Shown here: one piece after another, positions 45,183-56,488 of the stretch
Numbering within the stretch: position 1 is the first letter of the stretch
Layout of the letters: each line of letters begins with the position of its first letter
Program-made: the position numbers and the translations under genes
Notes under the pieces: generated by a model
Told to the model about the DNA's origin: nothing
What the model saw: the letters and a program-made list of their open reading frames with translations, nothing else
Databases searched by the model: none
Source of the DNA: Halichoerus grypus
Taxonomy: Eukaryota > Chordata > Mammalia > Carnivora > Phocidae
Reading direction: 5' to 3'
Length of the DNA: 64,000 bases
NCBI RefSeq assembly: GCF_964656455.1
Contig: NC_135715.1
Location: forward strand, 35,846,603-35,910,602

Positions 45183-45375
45183 TGTATAGCCAATGGTCTT
45201 GTGTTAACATCCTGACTTTGCCAGTTATCAGATGGCTAAGATCTAACAAGACATATGAACTACCCAAGATTTAGATTTCTCATTGTAAATGAGAAGAGTA
45301 GCCATTTTCTTTTATGGTTATTTTGAGATTTAGATATTTTCTATGTAAAGTACTGAGCATGCCAGGTGATAGGAA
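45183..45375 (+). repeat. MIR SINE
   Basis: Second diverged MIR: 'ttaacatcctgactttgcca', a degenerate middle, 'ttctcattgtaaatgagaag' and 'tgtaaagtactgagcatgcc'. Same orientation as the MIR 240 bp upstream. Confidence 0.6.
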
Positions 45376-47029
45376 CATTCTTAGTAGATAATTTTATTAC
45401 TTGTAATTCTAATATCTATAAAGAACAAAAAACCAGGATTTTATTTTATAGAATAACAAATGGAGTTCTCAGTAATGATCCTGAAGCACATAGAGAATTG
45501 AGGAAATATATGAATAAATTAACTAGTTCCAGATATTTGAATCTGGATATAGCACCATGATATCAAATGTCAAGGCAAAAAAAAAAAATCATCATTGGTA
45601 GGTATTCTCATAATAAATACATTTTCCTAGTAAAAACTAAGTCTTAGAATCAACATGTAATTCATTCTAATCATGGAAATTAAAATATTGTTTCAAATAC
45701 TATCATTATATTTATAGGTTGCAAATATCTTTAAAATACTGATTGAAAGTCTATTATAAGTTCTCAAATATAACTTATTACTAACAATAGCTAAGTATAT
45801 ATAGGAAAAATAATCAGTAAATTACTTGTTATAATGGTATGTTGATTTTTTGAACACATTTGTGAACTGTCATGGCTAAAATATTTTTTTCATTTATTAC
45901 TTCTAATTTATCATAAAGCACTTTTAAAAACTAAAAAATTCCCCAAGATCCAGTTATTTTTATTTTAAGTGATGACCCCTTGATATTTCTGCTTCTTTTT
46001 ATAGAAAAATGATGTGAGCAGATAATGCTAGAGATTTTCTTCAAGTGCTTATACCAAGAAAGGGATAAATTTATAGGGAACAGATCAGCTAACCTCTCTA
46101 GAGAAGGGATTAAAATTCATTTTACCCTAATTTTTTCTGATTATTTACCTTAATATATTCATAGTCAATTGCTCTCTTAAATCAGTTTAATTATGTATTT
46201 CACATTTTTTCAGAATATTCCTGAATGAATTTCTAATATTACCTGTCAAATTGTAGGTTTCTCTTCTTCTTGTAAAGTATTTAAAACATTCAACTCAAAT
46301 TGCTCAATAAATATTAATTTCCCATCCCACTAATGTTCCAATCCATTCTCTTTTAGATTATCTCTGTCTCTTCCTGGTTATTGCAATTATCATCCAAAAT
46401 AGAAGTAATGGAATCTGAGATATCTAATAATTCTATAAGTGATTGATAACTGTGTAAGTGTAGAAAGATTTATCAGTAGTTACTAAAATGCAATGTTATT
46501 TAATGGTCAAAAATAATTTCAAAGATTTTAAAGAAGCTGTTTTAGATATGTCTCAGCCAGAGTCACTTTGAAGATACAGGTTAAAAAAAAAAAAAAAAAT
46601 GCTTCCTCTGAATACATTCCCTATAGCCCAAAAAAAGGCCCTGATCTGTATATACACAGCTCCAAGCCAATGAAAAACTCTTGGTGCAGGAAAGTGGAAT
46701 TGACTGCAGTCTCACAGAATTCGTGAATGTGGTGCTTCTGTGTAAGGCTCAAGCTGCAGAATCATGGAGGCCTTGATCTCAGCTAAAGCCAAATTCCCTG
46801 TGAGCTTTTGGCTCATTGGGGACTTATTAATTAAGCAGTGCAGAACATTTTCTGATTGGTTCTTAGGCAGAAACTGGGTGAACAGGATGGGAAATACTTT
46901 GTAGTAAGAAACTTCCCATATTCTAACAAGTATAATACATTATTCATAACGAATTTTAAACAATGAAGTGTTTTAAATTTAAAATTGTGTTTATAGATTG
47001 AAATAAAGCAAGCCAGAAGTAAAATTTAC
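45376..47029. other. Non-coding stretch, nothing firmly recognised
   Basis: AT-rich to 46560, with a possible L2-type tail near 46250-46320 ('caactcaaattgctcaataa'). It has an A17 tract at about 46581-46597 and a more balanced unnamed block at 46600-46910. Confidence 0.4.
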
Positions 47030-47044
47030 AAAATGGAGAAGCAG

Positions 47045-47238
47045 GGCGCCTGGGTGGCTCAGTTGGTTAAGCGACTGCCTTCGGCTCAGGTCATGATCCT
47101 GGTGTCCCGGGATCGAGTCCCGCATCGGGCTCCCTGCTGAGCAGGGAGACTGCTTCTCCCTCTGACCCTCCCCCTTCTCATGCTCTCTCTCTCTATCTCA
47201 TTCTCTCTCTCAAATAAATAAACAAAATCTTTAAAAAA
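47045..47238 (+). mobile_element. Can-SINE, 'GAGTCCC' subtype
   Basis: 'ggcgcctgggtggctcagtt', 'gttaagcgactgccttcggc', 'gggatcgagtcccgcatcgg', 'gaccctcccccttctcatgc'. A perfect 15-bp duplication, AAAATGGAGAAGCAG, lies at 47030-47044 and 47239-47253. Close to the copy at 44152; intact CpGs indicate youth. Confidence 0.96.
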
Positions 47239-47494
47239 AAAATGGAGAAGCAGATGAATGAGACAAAACTAAAAGCAGAAGCATTTTGAGAAACTGTCTA
47301 CCTGTCATTTTAAATTTTAAAAAGCTTAAATTTATTGTATATTTAATAATAACACAATTTATATGTACATCCTTAACATTTCCAGCCTAGTTTTTCTGTG
47401 TTTTGTTAGTTTGTTTTGTTTTTTGAGTTTATTTCTTATTTATTTATTTATTGGTAGAGGGAGAGATGCAGAGTTTGTTATTGTGGTATTGTTT

Positions 47495-47697
47495 GTATTC
47501 ATTTTTATTTTTTTAAAAGATTTGTTTATCTGAGAGAGAGAGAGAGTGGAGGGGAGGGGAGGAGCAGAGGGAGAGAGTGTTAAGTAGACTCACACGGAGC
47601 CCCATGCAGGATTCGATCTCATGACCCTGAGATCACTACGTAAGCAGAAACCAAGAATCAGCTGCTTAACCCACTGTACCACACAGGCATCCCATTG
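47495..47697 (-). mobile_element. Can-SINE, old subtype
   Basis: Diverged: 'cagatttgtttatctgagag'-type tail region, 'agaatcagctgcttaaccca', 'ctgtaccacacaggcatccc'. A perfect 14-bp duplication, TTGTGGTATTGTTT, lies at 47481-47494 and 47698-47711, well preserved despite the body divergence. Confidence 0.9.
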
Positions 47698-47711
47698 TTG
47701 TGGTATTGTTT

Positions 47712-48650
47712 TTCAATTGCCAAGCTAAGCTTTTATTTCTTAGCAAAAAGTAAAATTTTCTCTTCAACAGACTTATGGCCATTTAAATAATTAAAAAGCC
47801 ATTCATATTGCAGGAAACTGACCAGAACATCTGAAGGCAGAATGTAAATATTTTTTTCCATAGATAGTTTGACTTGCAACACATCAAATCACTTGGATGC
47901 CTCACTAAGGGGTTCTGATACTTTAAACTCTACCCTTTTACCCTCATGTTGATAAATGAAAACACCACAAATTAAATGTACCTTTCTATTCCCTCTTTTT
48001 AGAATTTTACTTTGATGGACCTTCTGAAATCACCCCTATTTTTCTCTTCTCTCCCCTTCTCTTCTCTCATTTCCTCTCTTCGTCTCTCTTCCCCTTCACC
48101 TGTCCTCCCTCTTCTTCACACACTTACTCTCTTCTTCTTTTCCATATACTTAATTATTCTAATTTCAGGAACATTCTATTAACATTTATTTTTAATTTCT
48201 TTAATTTATCACAGCTATTTCTTGCAAATAGCTTGTAAACAGTGCAACTTGTTAAAAGCTTCTTGCTACTATTTAATGAACTGAATGTCTTCTTTCAACT
48301 CTCTGAGTACATTCATTATTTTTGCTTTTCCCTCTTTGTTTTCAAAGACGTCTTCTGCTCCTGCCTTTGATTCACTTTCCTCTGGGTTATTTTGTTTGTT
48401 TGATCCTTGGCTTTTATTATGGAGACTTTCCTCAAATGTCAGATGATTTTGACATTCTTGTATTTAAAAGTCATGTAGCGTAACACTAATTGAGACTTCT
48501 TGGTAATTAGTGGTGATAAACCATCAGTGAACTTCATTCACTATAAGCTGAGTTAATTAAATCTCCTTGGTAGACTATTCAGTAAGAGTAACTGTTGTCC
48601 TTTTCCCTTGAGCTGGTCAGTTTTTGTTTTGTTTTGTTTGTTTGTTTGTT
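47712..48650. other. Non-coding stretch with pyrimidine-rich patch
   Basis: 48030-48130 is a CT-rich low-complexity tract. No gene or named repeat otherwise. Confidence 0.45.
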
Positions 48651-48654
48651 TTCT

Positions 48655-49015
48655 TTTAAGTAGACTTTATTTTTTAGAGCAGTTTTAAGTTCACAGCAAA
48701 ACTGAGCAGAATATATACAGATTTCCCATTATACCCTCTCCAACACATTGTAGTCCTTCCCCATTATCAACATTATATCCCCAATTATCAACAATATATC
48801 CCCATTATCAACATCCCCCACCAGGGTGGTATGTTTGTTACAACAGATGAACCTACATTGACACCTTATTATCACCCAGAGTCCATAGTTTACCTTAGGA
48901 TTCACTCTTGCTGTTGTCTCTTCTATGGGTTTGGTATGTATATACTATTAAAGCATCACACAGAATAGTTTCAGTGCTCTAAAAATCTTTTGTGCTTCAT
49001 CTATTCATCCCTTCC
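48655..49015 (-). repeat. Old L1 (L1M-class) 3' end
   Basis: Minus-strand blocks 'gactttattttttagagcag', 'ttttaagttcacagcaaaac', 'gatttcccattataccctct', 'agggtggtatgtttgttaca', 'gatgaacctacattgacacc', 'ctaaaaatcttttgtgcttc'. Contains a local duplication of 'ttatcaacattatatcccc' at about 48764-48800. Confidence 0.8.
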
Positions 49016-49039
49016 TCCCCCAAACCCCTTAAAAGACTG

Positions 49040-50885
49040 ATTTCATTTTTTACTGAAATATAATTGGCATGCAATATTCTATTAGTCACAGGTGTACATC
49101 GTAGTGATTTGATATTTTTATACATTATGAAATGATCTCCACGGTAAGCCTAGTGACCATCTGTCACTGTACAAAGTTATTACAATGTTATGGATTATAT
49201 GCCCTGCACTGTGTATTACATCCCCATGACTGACTTACTTTATAATTGGAAATTTGTGCCTTTTAATCCCCTTCACCTATTTCACTCACCCTCATTCCTC
49301 CCCCCTCTAATAACTAAGTTTGTTTCTTGTATGTGTTTCTGTTTTGTTTTGTTTGTTCATTTGTTTTGGTTTCTTTTTTAGATTCTACATGTAAGTGGAA
49401 TCATATGGTATTTATCTTTCTCTGACTTAGTTCATTTAGTATAATATCCTCTAGGTCCATTCATGTTGTCACAAATAGTGAGATTTTATTATTTTTTATG
49501 ACTGACTAATATTCATTTGTGTGTGTGTGTATTTATATTCATATATCTGTTTTCTATGGGTAAATACCCAGAAGTAGAATTGCTGGATGGTATGGGAGTT
49601 CTGTTTTTAACTTTTGAGGATTCTCCATACTGTTTTCCATAGTGGCTGCACCAGTTAACATTCCCACCAACACTATGTGCTGGTTCTCTTTTTTCCACAT
49701 CCTTGCCAATACTTGTTATTTCTTGTCTTTTTCGAAACTAGCCATTCTGACAGGTGTGATGGGATATCTCCTGCTTTCGATTTTTATTTCCCTGATGGTT
49801 AGTGATGTTGAGCATCTTTTCATGTGCCTGTTGGCCATGTGTATGTCTTCTTTGAAAAAAAAAATGTTTATTCAAGTCCTCTGTCCATTTTTTAAATTTT
49901 TTATATCAAGTTGTATAATTTTTTAATATATTTTGGATGTTAACTCCTCATCAGATACATGATTTGCAAGCATCTTCTCCCATTCAATAGGTTGCCTTTT
50001 CATTTTGTTGGTGATATCCTTCACTTTCAGAAGCTTTTTAGTTTGATGTAATACATTTATTTATTTTAGCTTTTGTTGCCCTTGCCTGAGGAAACTGATC
50101 CAAAAAAAAAATTTCTAAGATTGATGTCAAATTACTTACTGCCTATGTTTCCTTCTAGAAGTTTTATGGTTTCAGGTCTTATGTTCAAGTCTTTAATCCA
50201 TTTGGAATTTATTTTTCTATGAGGTGTAAGATACTAATCCAGTTTCCGTCTTTTGTATGCAACTCTCCCATTTTCCCAGCCCCATTTATTGAAGAGACTG
50301 TCTTTTCCCTATAGTTTAGTCTTGCCTTCTTTATCACAGATTAATTGAATGTATATGCCTAGATTTATTTCTGAGTTCTCTATTCTATTGATCTTCATGT
50401 CTGTTTTTATGCCTGTACCATACTGTTTTGATTACAATAGTTTTGCAGTATAGTTTGAAATCCAGGATTCTGATACCTGCAGCTTTGTTCTTTCTCACGA
50501 TTGCTTTGACTATTCAGGGTCTTTTGTGGTTCCATACAAACTTTAGGATTTCTTTTTTTAGTTTTATGAAAAATGCCGTTGGTATTTTGATAGGGTTTAC
50601 ACTGAATCCATAGATTGCTTTGGGTGGTATGGGCATTTTAACAATATTCTTCCTATTCATAAGAATAGTATATTTTTCCATTTCTTTGTTTCATCGTCAA
50701 TTTCTTTCATTGATGTTTTGTAATTTTCAGAGTATAGGTCTTTCACCTCCTTGGTTAAATTTATTCCTAGATCTTTTATTCCTTTTGAAATAATCATAAA
50801 TGGAATTGTTTTCTTAATTTTTCTTTCTGATAGCTTATTATTAGTGTATAGAAACACAACTGATTTCTGTATGTTAATTTTGTAT
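49040..50885 (-). mobile_element. 5'-truncated old L1: 3' UTR and ORF2 C-terminal half
   Basis: Begins with the 3' end 'actgaaatataattggcatg', 'caggtgtacatcgtagtgat', and passes through the 3' UTR to the ORF2 end ('gtccattcatgttgtcacaa', 'gctgcaccagttaacattcc'), the mid-region ('ccagccccatttattgaaga') and up to an ORF2 stretch where 50857-50657 still reads [15 protein letters not shown]. It stops near 50885, before the reverse-transcriptase core. Frame is lost in many places. Confidence 0.88.
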
Positions 50886-51564
50886 CACTCTAAGAGGAAA
50901 CTTTAATGTGTTTTGCCAGTGGATGAATAAGGCTGGTGACAGCATTCTTGCATTTGAGTTGTGATATGGGCCTGGGATTTCACTGTCTGTAATATAGAAT
51001 TTCATATGATTGTTACATGATTTTAATTCAATACAATTCAATACAACTAACCAACAAATATGCCTGATGTCCTCAGATTTAATTAACTAGCTCAGTATTT
51101 TCAAAGAGGAGTTGTCATTTTGCTGTTTGGATTTCAATTCTATGCATACCAGTTTTAATGATAACTGCATACCTTTCCTGTTGAGCAAGGTGTGAGGGTT
51201 GGGTAAAAAGTAATGGCGTAAGGTTTTTACATATTCTGTATAAGATCCATAATTTACACCCAGATATAGATGTTGAGTTTTCAGTTGGCTGTGTAAGTTT
51301 GGAGTTGTGAAGTAGAAGCAGATTCTTAGGCTATATTATTATATACTATAGTTAAACATAATTATTATTCCTCTGTTATTTAATGGGTTTACCAGTTTAG
51401 AATATATTCTTTGAGGGCTGAGGATTCTTGAAGCTTAAACATGAAAATTATTTTGTATGATAAGATATCTTAGGTGTTCTTTGACAATTGCCAAATCAAT
51501 TGTATGGAACCAGATTATTCCCTGAATATGAGAAAACAGGCAAAAGTAGATCCTTCCTAATATA
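50886..51564. other. Non-coding stretch, nothing recognised
   Basis: No named repeat or exon between the old L1 and the following SINE. Confidence 0.4.
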
Positions 51565-51580
51565 GCTAATAGGCTTTTTA

Positions 51581-51793
51581 TTTAGTTAGTTATTTATTTT
51601 CAGATTTATTTTTATTTTTATTTATTTGACAGAGAGAGATAGCGAGAGCAGGAACATAAGCAGGGGGAGTGGGAGAGGAAGAAGCAGGCTTCCCGCTGGG
51701 CAGGGAGCCGAATGTGGGGCTCAATCCCAGGACCCTGGGATCATGACCTGAGCCGAAGGCAGACGCTTAAAGACTGAGCCACCCAGGCACCCT
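51581..51793 (-). mobile_element. Can-SINE
   Basis: Minus-strand SINE ending 'gccacccaggcaccct'. GCTAATAGGCTTTTTA (51565-51580) and GCTAATGGGCTTTTTA (51794-51809) form a 16-bp duplication with one mismatch. Confidence 0.94.
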
Positions 51794-51814
51794 GCTAATG
51801 GGCTTTTTAAAAAT

Positions 51815-52070
51815 AACAACATGAAACAAGATGAAACCAGAGAGGGAGACAAACTATAAGAGACTCTTAATTTCAGGAAACAAACTGAGGGTTGCTGGAG
51901 TGGTGGGGGGTGGGAGGGATGGGGTGGCTGGGTGATAGACATTGGGAGGGTATGTGCTATGGTGAACGCTGTGTATTGTGTAAGACTGATCAATCACAGA
52001 CCTGTACCCCTGAAACAAATAATACATTATATGTTAATAAAAAAATATATATAAAATAAAAAAAACCCAA
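51815..52070 (+). mobile_element. 5'-truncated L1 3' end, single-module type
   Basis: 'gagactcttaatttcaggaa', 'acaaactgagggttgctgga', the G-rich tract, 'ggctgggtgatagacattgg', 'gggtatgtgctatggtgaac', 'gtacccctgaaacaaataat' and 'acattatatgttaataaaaa' with an A-rich tail. It is equivalent to module A of the young L1 and ends there, without module B. Confidence 0.88.
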
Positions 52071-52116
52071 GTTTTGGGCTTTTTTTTTTTTTTTTCATTT
52101 CGTTTTTCTTTCTTTG

Positions 52117-52289
52117 TTTTTTTTTTTTTAATAGGGAGAGAGAGAGCATACACAAGGGGGGAGGGGCAGAAGGCAAGGGACAATGAGAATGCTGGGCTCC
52201 ACTGGGGCTTGATTTCAGGATCCTGAGATCATGACCTCAGCTCAAATCAAGAGTCGGAAGCTTAACCAAGTGAGCCACCCAGAGGCCCT
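52117..52289 (-). mobile_element. Can-SINE, old subtype
   Basis: Diverged copy with 'gatcatgacctcagctcaaa', 'tcaagagtcggaagcttaac', 'caagtgagccacccagaggc'. The T-rich sequence at 52080-52128 probably includes its tail. No clear TSD. Confidence 0.85.
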
Positions 52290-53225
52290 CTTTTTTTTCC
52301 ATTTCTGTATGAACTCTGAAGGTAGAAAAAATGTGTACTAATGAGTTAGAAATAAGTTAACAGGGAAAATTCTGTTTATTCTATACCTGTGAGTATCTAC
52401 TGCTATGAATAAAACATGGTAATTTATATACTTAACAGAATGATTGCTTGTGTCCTGAAGCTAATACATTTTAGTGTTGTTAATAATAAAAGACAGAGAA
52501 GAATCACAACTCCATTTCTCTCTCAAATGCTCCTTACTGGTGTCAGGATAATTAAATTTCTTATGCCAATACATTTATATTTTTCCCTTTTAGAACCCCT
52601 TCTGTGTTTGTCTGTCAATTTTGTAGTAGATGTGTATAAACTACTTTCTGAATAGATCTATAAATTCTAAGTGGATAAGTGTAATTTTCTAAAATAGATT
52701 TACAGTATTTGTCTTGTGAGCATTGCATCCAATAAGTCTGAAAATACAATGTGGAGCTATCCTATCCCAATAATTCCTTTGTTACCTTATTAATATCCAC
52801 AAACTCACTAAGCCCTATAATTCTCCAACTGTATACAACTAATGTTACTTCTATAATCAGATAAATGTAGTCAAACCTCTATTTCCTCATTTTATGAAGT
52901 ATGATGGCAACCTCTAGATGGTGCTCATTAAATTTTCCACACACACACACAAAAATGTTGTTAAATTACATTGAATGAATATTCTGCTTAGTTCCTTAAA
53001 AAAGTGACATAGCATTTTTATTTCTACTTATTTCTGTTGTGTATATTATGAGTAGCTTTTAAAAGTTAGGTAATTTTGTTTTAGATTACTTTGAACATTT
53101 CTACTTAGATATAAAATATATCTAGATAAGAATTTATATTTGCATATGTAAACTATTTTAATGTTGATATAACTTCGTTTTTCATTTGCAGGTTATACTC
53201 ATAAGTGGTTTACTTTCGACTAAAA
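52290..53225. other. Non-coding stretch, nothing recognised
   Basis: AT-rich, with a short (CA)n run near 52940. No gene or named repeat. Confidence 0.4.
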
Positions 53226-53276
53226 TTTTTTTTTTTTGTTCAAGTTTTTATTTAAATTCCAGTTAGTTAACCTATA
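53226..53276 (-). mobile_element. About 50-bp L1 tail
   Basis: T-rich start, then 'caagtttttatttaaattcc' and 'agttagttaacc', the outermost 3' end of a carnivore L1. Imperfect duplication: CTTTCGACTAAA at 53213-53224 and CCTTTGACTAAA at 53277-53288. Confidence 0.65.
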
Positions 53277-53419
53277 CCTTTGACTAAATTCTTAAGTATT
53301 ACCTTAGAAGATATATGATAGATCAGTTTTTAGATTTTATATATTATATGCACATAGTCACAATTCAAACCTGTACAATGTTTATAAGGTATTTATGTTG
53401 TGATTTTAGCTCAAGTTTC

Positions 53420-53583
53420 TTTTTTTAAAGATTTTATTTATTTATTTGAGAGAGAGAGAGAGAGAGGGAGAAGCAAACTCCCCACTGAGCAGGGAGCCCA
53501 ATGGAGGGACTTGATCCCAGGACCCTGAGATCATGATCTGAGCCGAAGGCAGACGCTTGACCGACTGAGCCACCCAGGCCCCC
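53420..53583 (-). mobile_element. Can-SINE, internally shortened
   Basis: The GA-rich part joins directly to 'gggagaagcaaactccccac'. Ends 'gccacccaggcccc'. TAGCTCAAGTTTC (53407-53419) and TAGTTCAAGTTTC (53584-53596) form a 13-bp duplication with one mismatch. Confidence 0.93.
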
Positions 53584-53718
53584 TAGTTCAAGTTTCATTC
53601 ATGGTTTAATTCATTTAATTCAAGTTTAATTCATTTATGAATTCATTAAATAAAACTAATTTCTATGCAACCATTCAATTCAAACATGGTTGTTCAATCA
53701 AAAGTTGAATTCCTTCTT

Positions 53719-53914
53719 TTTTTTTTTTTTTAAGATTTTGTTTATTTATTTTAGAGAGAGAGAGGGGTGGGGGGTAGAGCACAGGGAGGGGGACAGCAGA
53801 CTCTCTCCTGAGTGCAGAGCCAGATGCGGGGCTTGATCCTAGGACCCTGAGATCATGACCTGAGCCAAAATCAAGAGTCAGATGCTTAACCAACTGAGCC
53901 ACCCAGGCACCCCT
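53719..53914 (-). mobile_element. Can-SINE, old subtype
   Basis: 'tcaagagtcagatgcttaac' marks the older body. Ends 'gagccacccaggcacccc'. TTGAATTCCTTCTT (53705-53718) and TTGCATTCCTTCTT (53915-53928) form a 14-bp duplication with one mismatch. Confidence 0.94.
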
Positions 53915-53928
53915 TTGCATTCCTTCTT

Positions 53929-54477
53929 AATTTTAAGTATATACATTGTGAAAAACATATGTACTTAAGCCAGATTTATGAGTCCTATTATTCTATAGGA
54001 AGGATAAGTTCTTCATAAGGGAACCTGATTAGCCAAAAATTTGAACTTAAGAGAAAGAATAAACATATCCTGGCCATCTCCCCTCTTCTGGGTCATGATT
54101 GAAGGCCAAGTAAATAGAATCAGCATTTTCAAAAAGAGAAGTGCCTGGTAATATCTGAATAACTTTACTTTTAATATGTAAAGTAACAAACTGAGTAAAT
54201 ATATGAGGTGACAACTAAATGTGTGCCTATTTTTTTGTCAGGGAATAGTTGTGGTATTCGAAGATACAAGATATATAGGCATCATTTTCTAGTTCATTTT
54301 TTGTTGTTTTATACTTACTAGATAGGAAGATCTCAATGATAAAATGATATATTTATTTAAATCTTTCCTAATTAATTTACACTGAATATTTACACTATAA
54401 CTTTCTTATAAGCCTGCATATGAGCAAATGTATGTATGTGTATGTATACAAACACATATTTATACATATCAATGTAT
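53929..54477. other. Non-coding stretch, nothing recognised
   Basis: AT-rich, leading into a CA/TA microsatellite. Confidence 0.4.
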
Positions 54478-54513
54478 ACACACACACACACACACACATG
54501 CGCACACACACAC
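54478..54513. repeat. (CA)n microsatellite
   Basis: Two CA runs separated by CATGCG, preceded by TATG-rich sequence. Confidence 0.9.
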
Positions 54514-54646
54514 AGATGTATATGTAACAAAAGGTATAACCATTGTTGCTTTTTTGCATTTCTTTGCACTTGAGTTGAAGTAGTTTCATATGTCTATTGG
54601 CTGTGTCTAAGAAATGCATATATACCCTAAAGCCATGAAATATTCT

Positions 54647-54847
54647 TTTTTTTTTTTTTTAAGATTTTATTTATTTATTTGACAGAGAGAGAGACAGCGA
54701 GAGCAGGAACACAAGCAGGGGGAGTGGGAGAGGGAGAAGCAGGCTCCCTGCTGAGCAGGGAGCCCGATGTGGGACTCGATCCCAGGACCCTGGGATCATG
54801 ACCTGAGCCGAAGGCAGACGCTTAACGACTGAGCCACCCAGGCGCCC
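54647..54847 (-). mobile_element. Can-SINE, near-consensus and young-looking
   Basis: Long uninterrupted T tract, then a body with few changes ('gagcaggaacacaagcaggg', 'gcttaacgactgagccaccc', 'aggcgccc'). A perfect 15-bp duplication, GCCATGAAATATTCT, lies at 54632-54646 and 54848-54862. Confidence 0.96.
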
Positions 54848-54862
54848 GCCATGAAATATTCT

Positions 54863-56249
54863 GTAATTTATTTCAATAACTTTATATTTTTTCTGAACGT
54901 TCTTTAAGCTGTTTTAAATTTTATTGACATAAATCATAATATCCCATTCATAATATCCCATTATTATACTTTAAATTTCTTTAGTATCTTTCATTCCTGA
55001 TGTCAGTAGAGTTTTGTTACCCCAGTTTTGCAGTACAAATAAGAACTATAGTAGGCTATCTTTTATTTCAGTCCTAGGGATACCAAGATAAATTCCTTCC
55101 TGCAGTATCTCTGAAGGTCATCTCAATCTGCGTACTGCTTTATCCATGCATGCAGCTCATCACTGCCTTGTCTCTAGTGCTGCTACCAGGACTCTCCTCT
55201 CCAGATAGCTGTTACTAATATTTAAATCAGGTTGCGCTTTTTAATGGTAACATCTCACATTGCCTGCTATGACTGAAATTTTCACGGATTCGTGTACTTC
55301 CTCATCAATGTATTTTTCATACTTTCGTTAAGAGAACATCTCCATGCCTTCCCAGTATTGAAGGAGTAGGGGAATGAGTCATACTTAATACATTTGCTTC
55401 AACACTTCTATTTTTTGAAGTCTGCAGATTCATGTTTCTGCATTAGGCTAAGTTCTGGCATCTTAATATTGCTTGATAGAGGTCACAGTCGATTCCAATT
55501 TCCAGTGCACCGATAAAGCACACTGTTAGTAGCCCTCCCAGGTATTTAAGCCAAAGCACAGAGCCCTGATACTCTGGTTAACTGGAAGTGTATCTGATCT
55601 AACCTTATGGAAACATTTTGTTTAACTTGGATCCCAAAGATTTCTCCATTGGATTTTAGATACCATTGCAATGAATGGCTAAATGCTTATTACTGGTAGT
55701 ATTGGCAAAATGTCCTCTATTATGCATTTTTATTTTAAAATGTGTTCCTTTTGAATCAAAATCACAGAAAGGTTATTGAGGAGGTATGTGACATAAAGCT
55801 AAGTGAGGTGGTAACAAGGGATAAATCTAGTTCTCTAGTTGTTGAACTAAGGTAAAGTTATGCTTTGATATTGGCATGATCTTTCCTGCTTGCCACCTCA
55901 CGGTTGTCTCTAGATCTTCACCATCCCTAATTTCTTGGGTTTCACATTTGCGTTTATAACATGGTTCTCCCTTTTGATCCAGATCCTATATTTGGTGCTT
56001 CAGATTTTTAACCTATTTTTTCTATTCTTCAGGATACAACCTGTAGTTCTCCATATTTTTGTTTTTCCTCCCTTATTAGGAGAAGGAGAATATTGGACTA
56101 AAGATTCCTGTGGATATGCACTTCTGAAGTCTGGTACTCAGAAATAGTTTTTCCTTGGCAGGTTGAGTTTGCCAGCAGTCCCTCCATTAACTTAATCTTA
56201 ATATCAAACCTATAATTCAGCTGAGATGGATTTACTTGGTTCTTATTCT
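54863..56249. other. Non-coding stretch, nothing recognised
   Basis: Duplicated word CATAATATCCCATT at about 54935-54962. No exon or named repeat. Confidence 0.4.
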
Positions 56250-56264
56250 AAAATAGCAACTTGA

Positions 56265-56473
56265 GGGGCACCTGGGTGGCTCAGTCATTAAGCGTCTGCC
56301 TTTGGCTCAGGTCATGGTCCCAGGGTCCTGGGATCAAGCCCCGCATCAGGCTCCCTGCTCCGCAGAAAGCCTGCTTCTCCCTCTCCCACTCCCCCCTGCT
56401 TTTGTTCCCTCTCTCGCTCTCTCTCTGTCAAGTAAATAAAATCTTTAAAAAAAATAAAAATAAAAAAATAAAT
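56265..56473 (+). mobile_element. Can-SINE
   Basis: 'ggggcacctgggtggctcag', 'tggtcccagggtcctgggat', 'caagccccgcatcaggctcc', a complex A-rich tail (AAAATAAAAATAAAAAAATAAAT). A perfect 15-bp duplication, AAAATAGCAACTTGA, lies at 56250-56264 and 56474-56488. Confidence 0.95.
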
Positions 56474-56488
56474 AAAATAGCAACTTGA

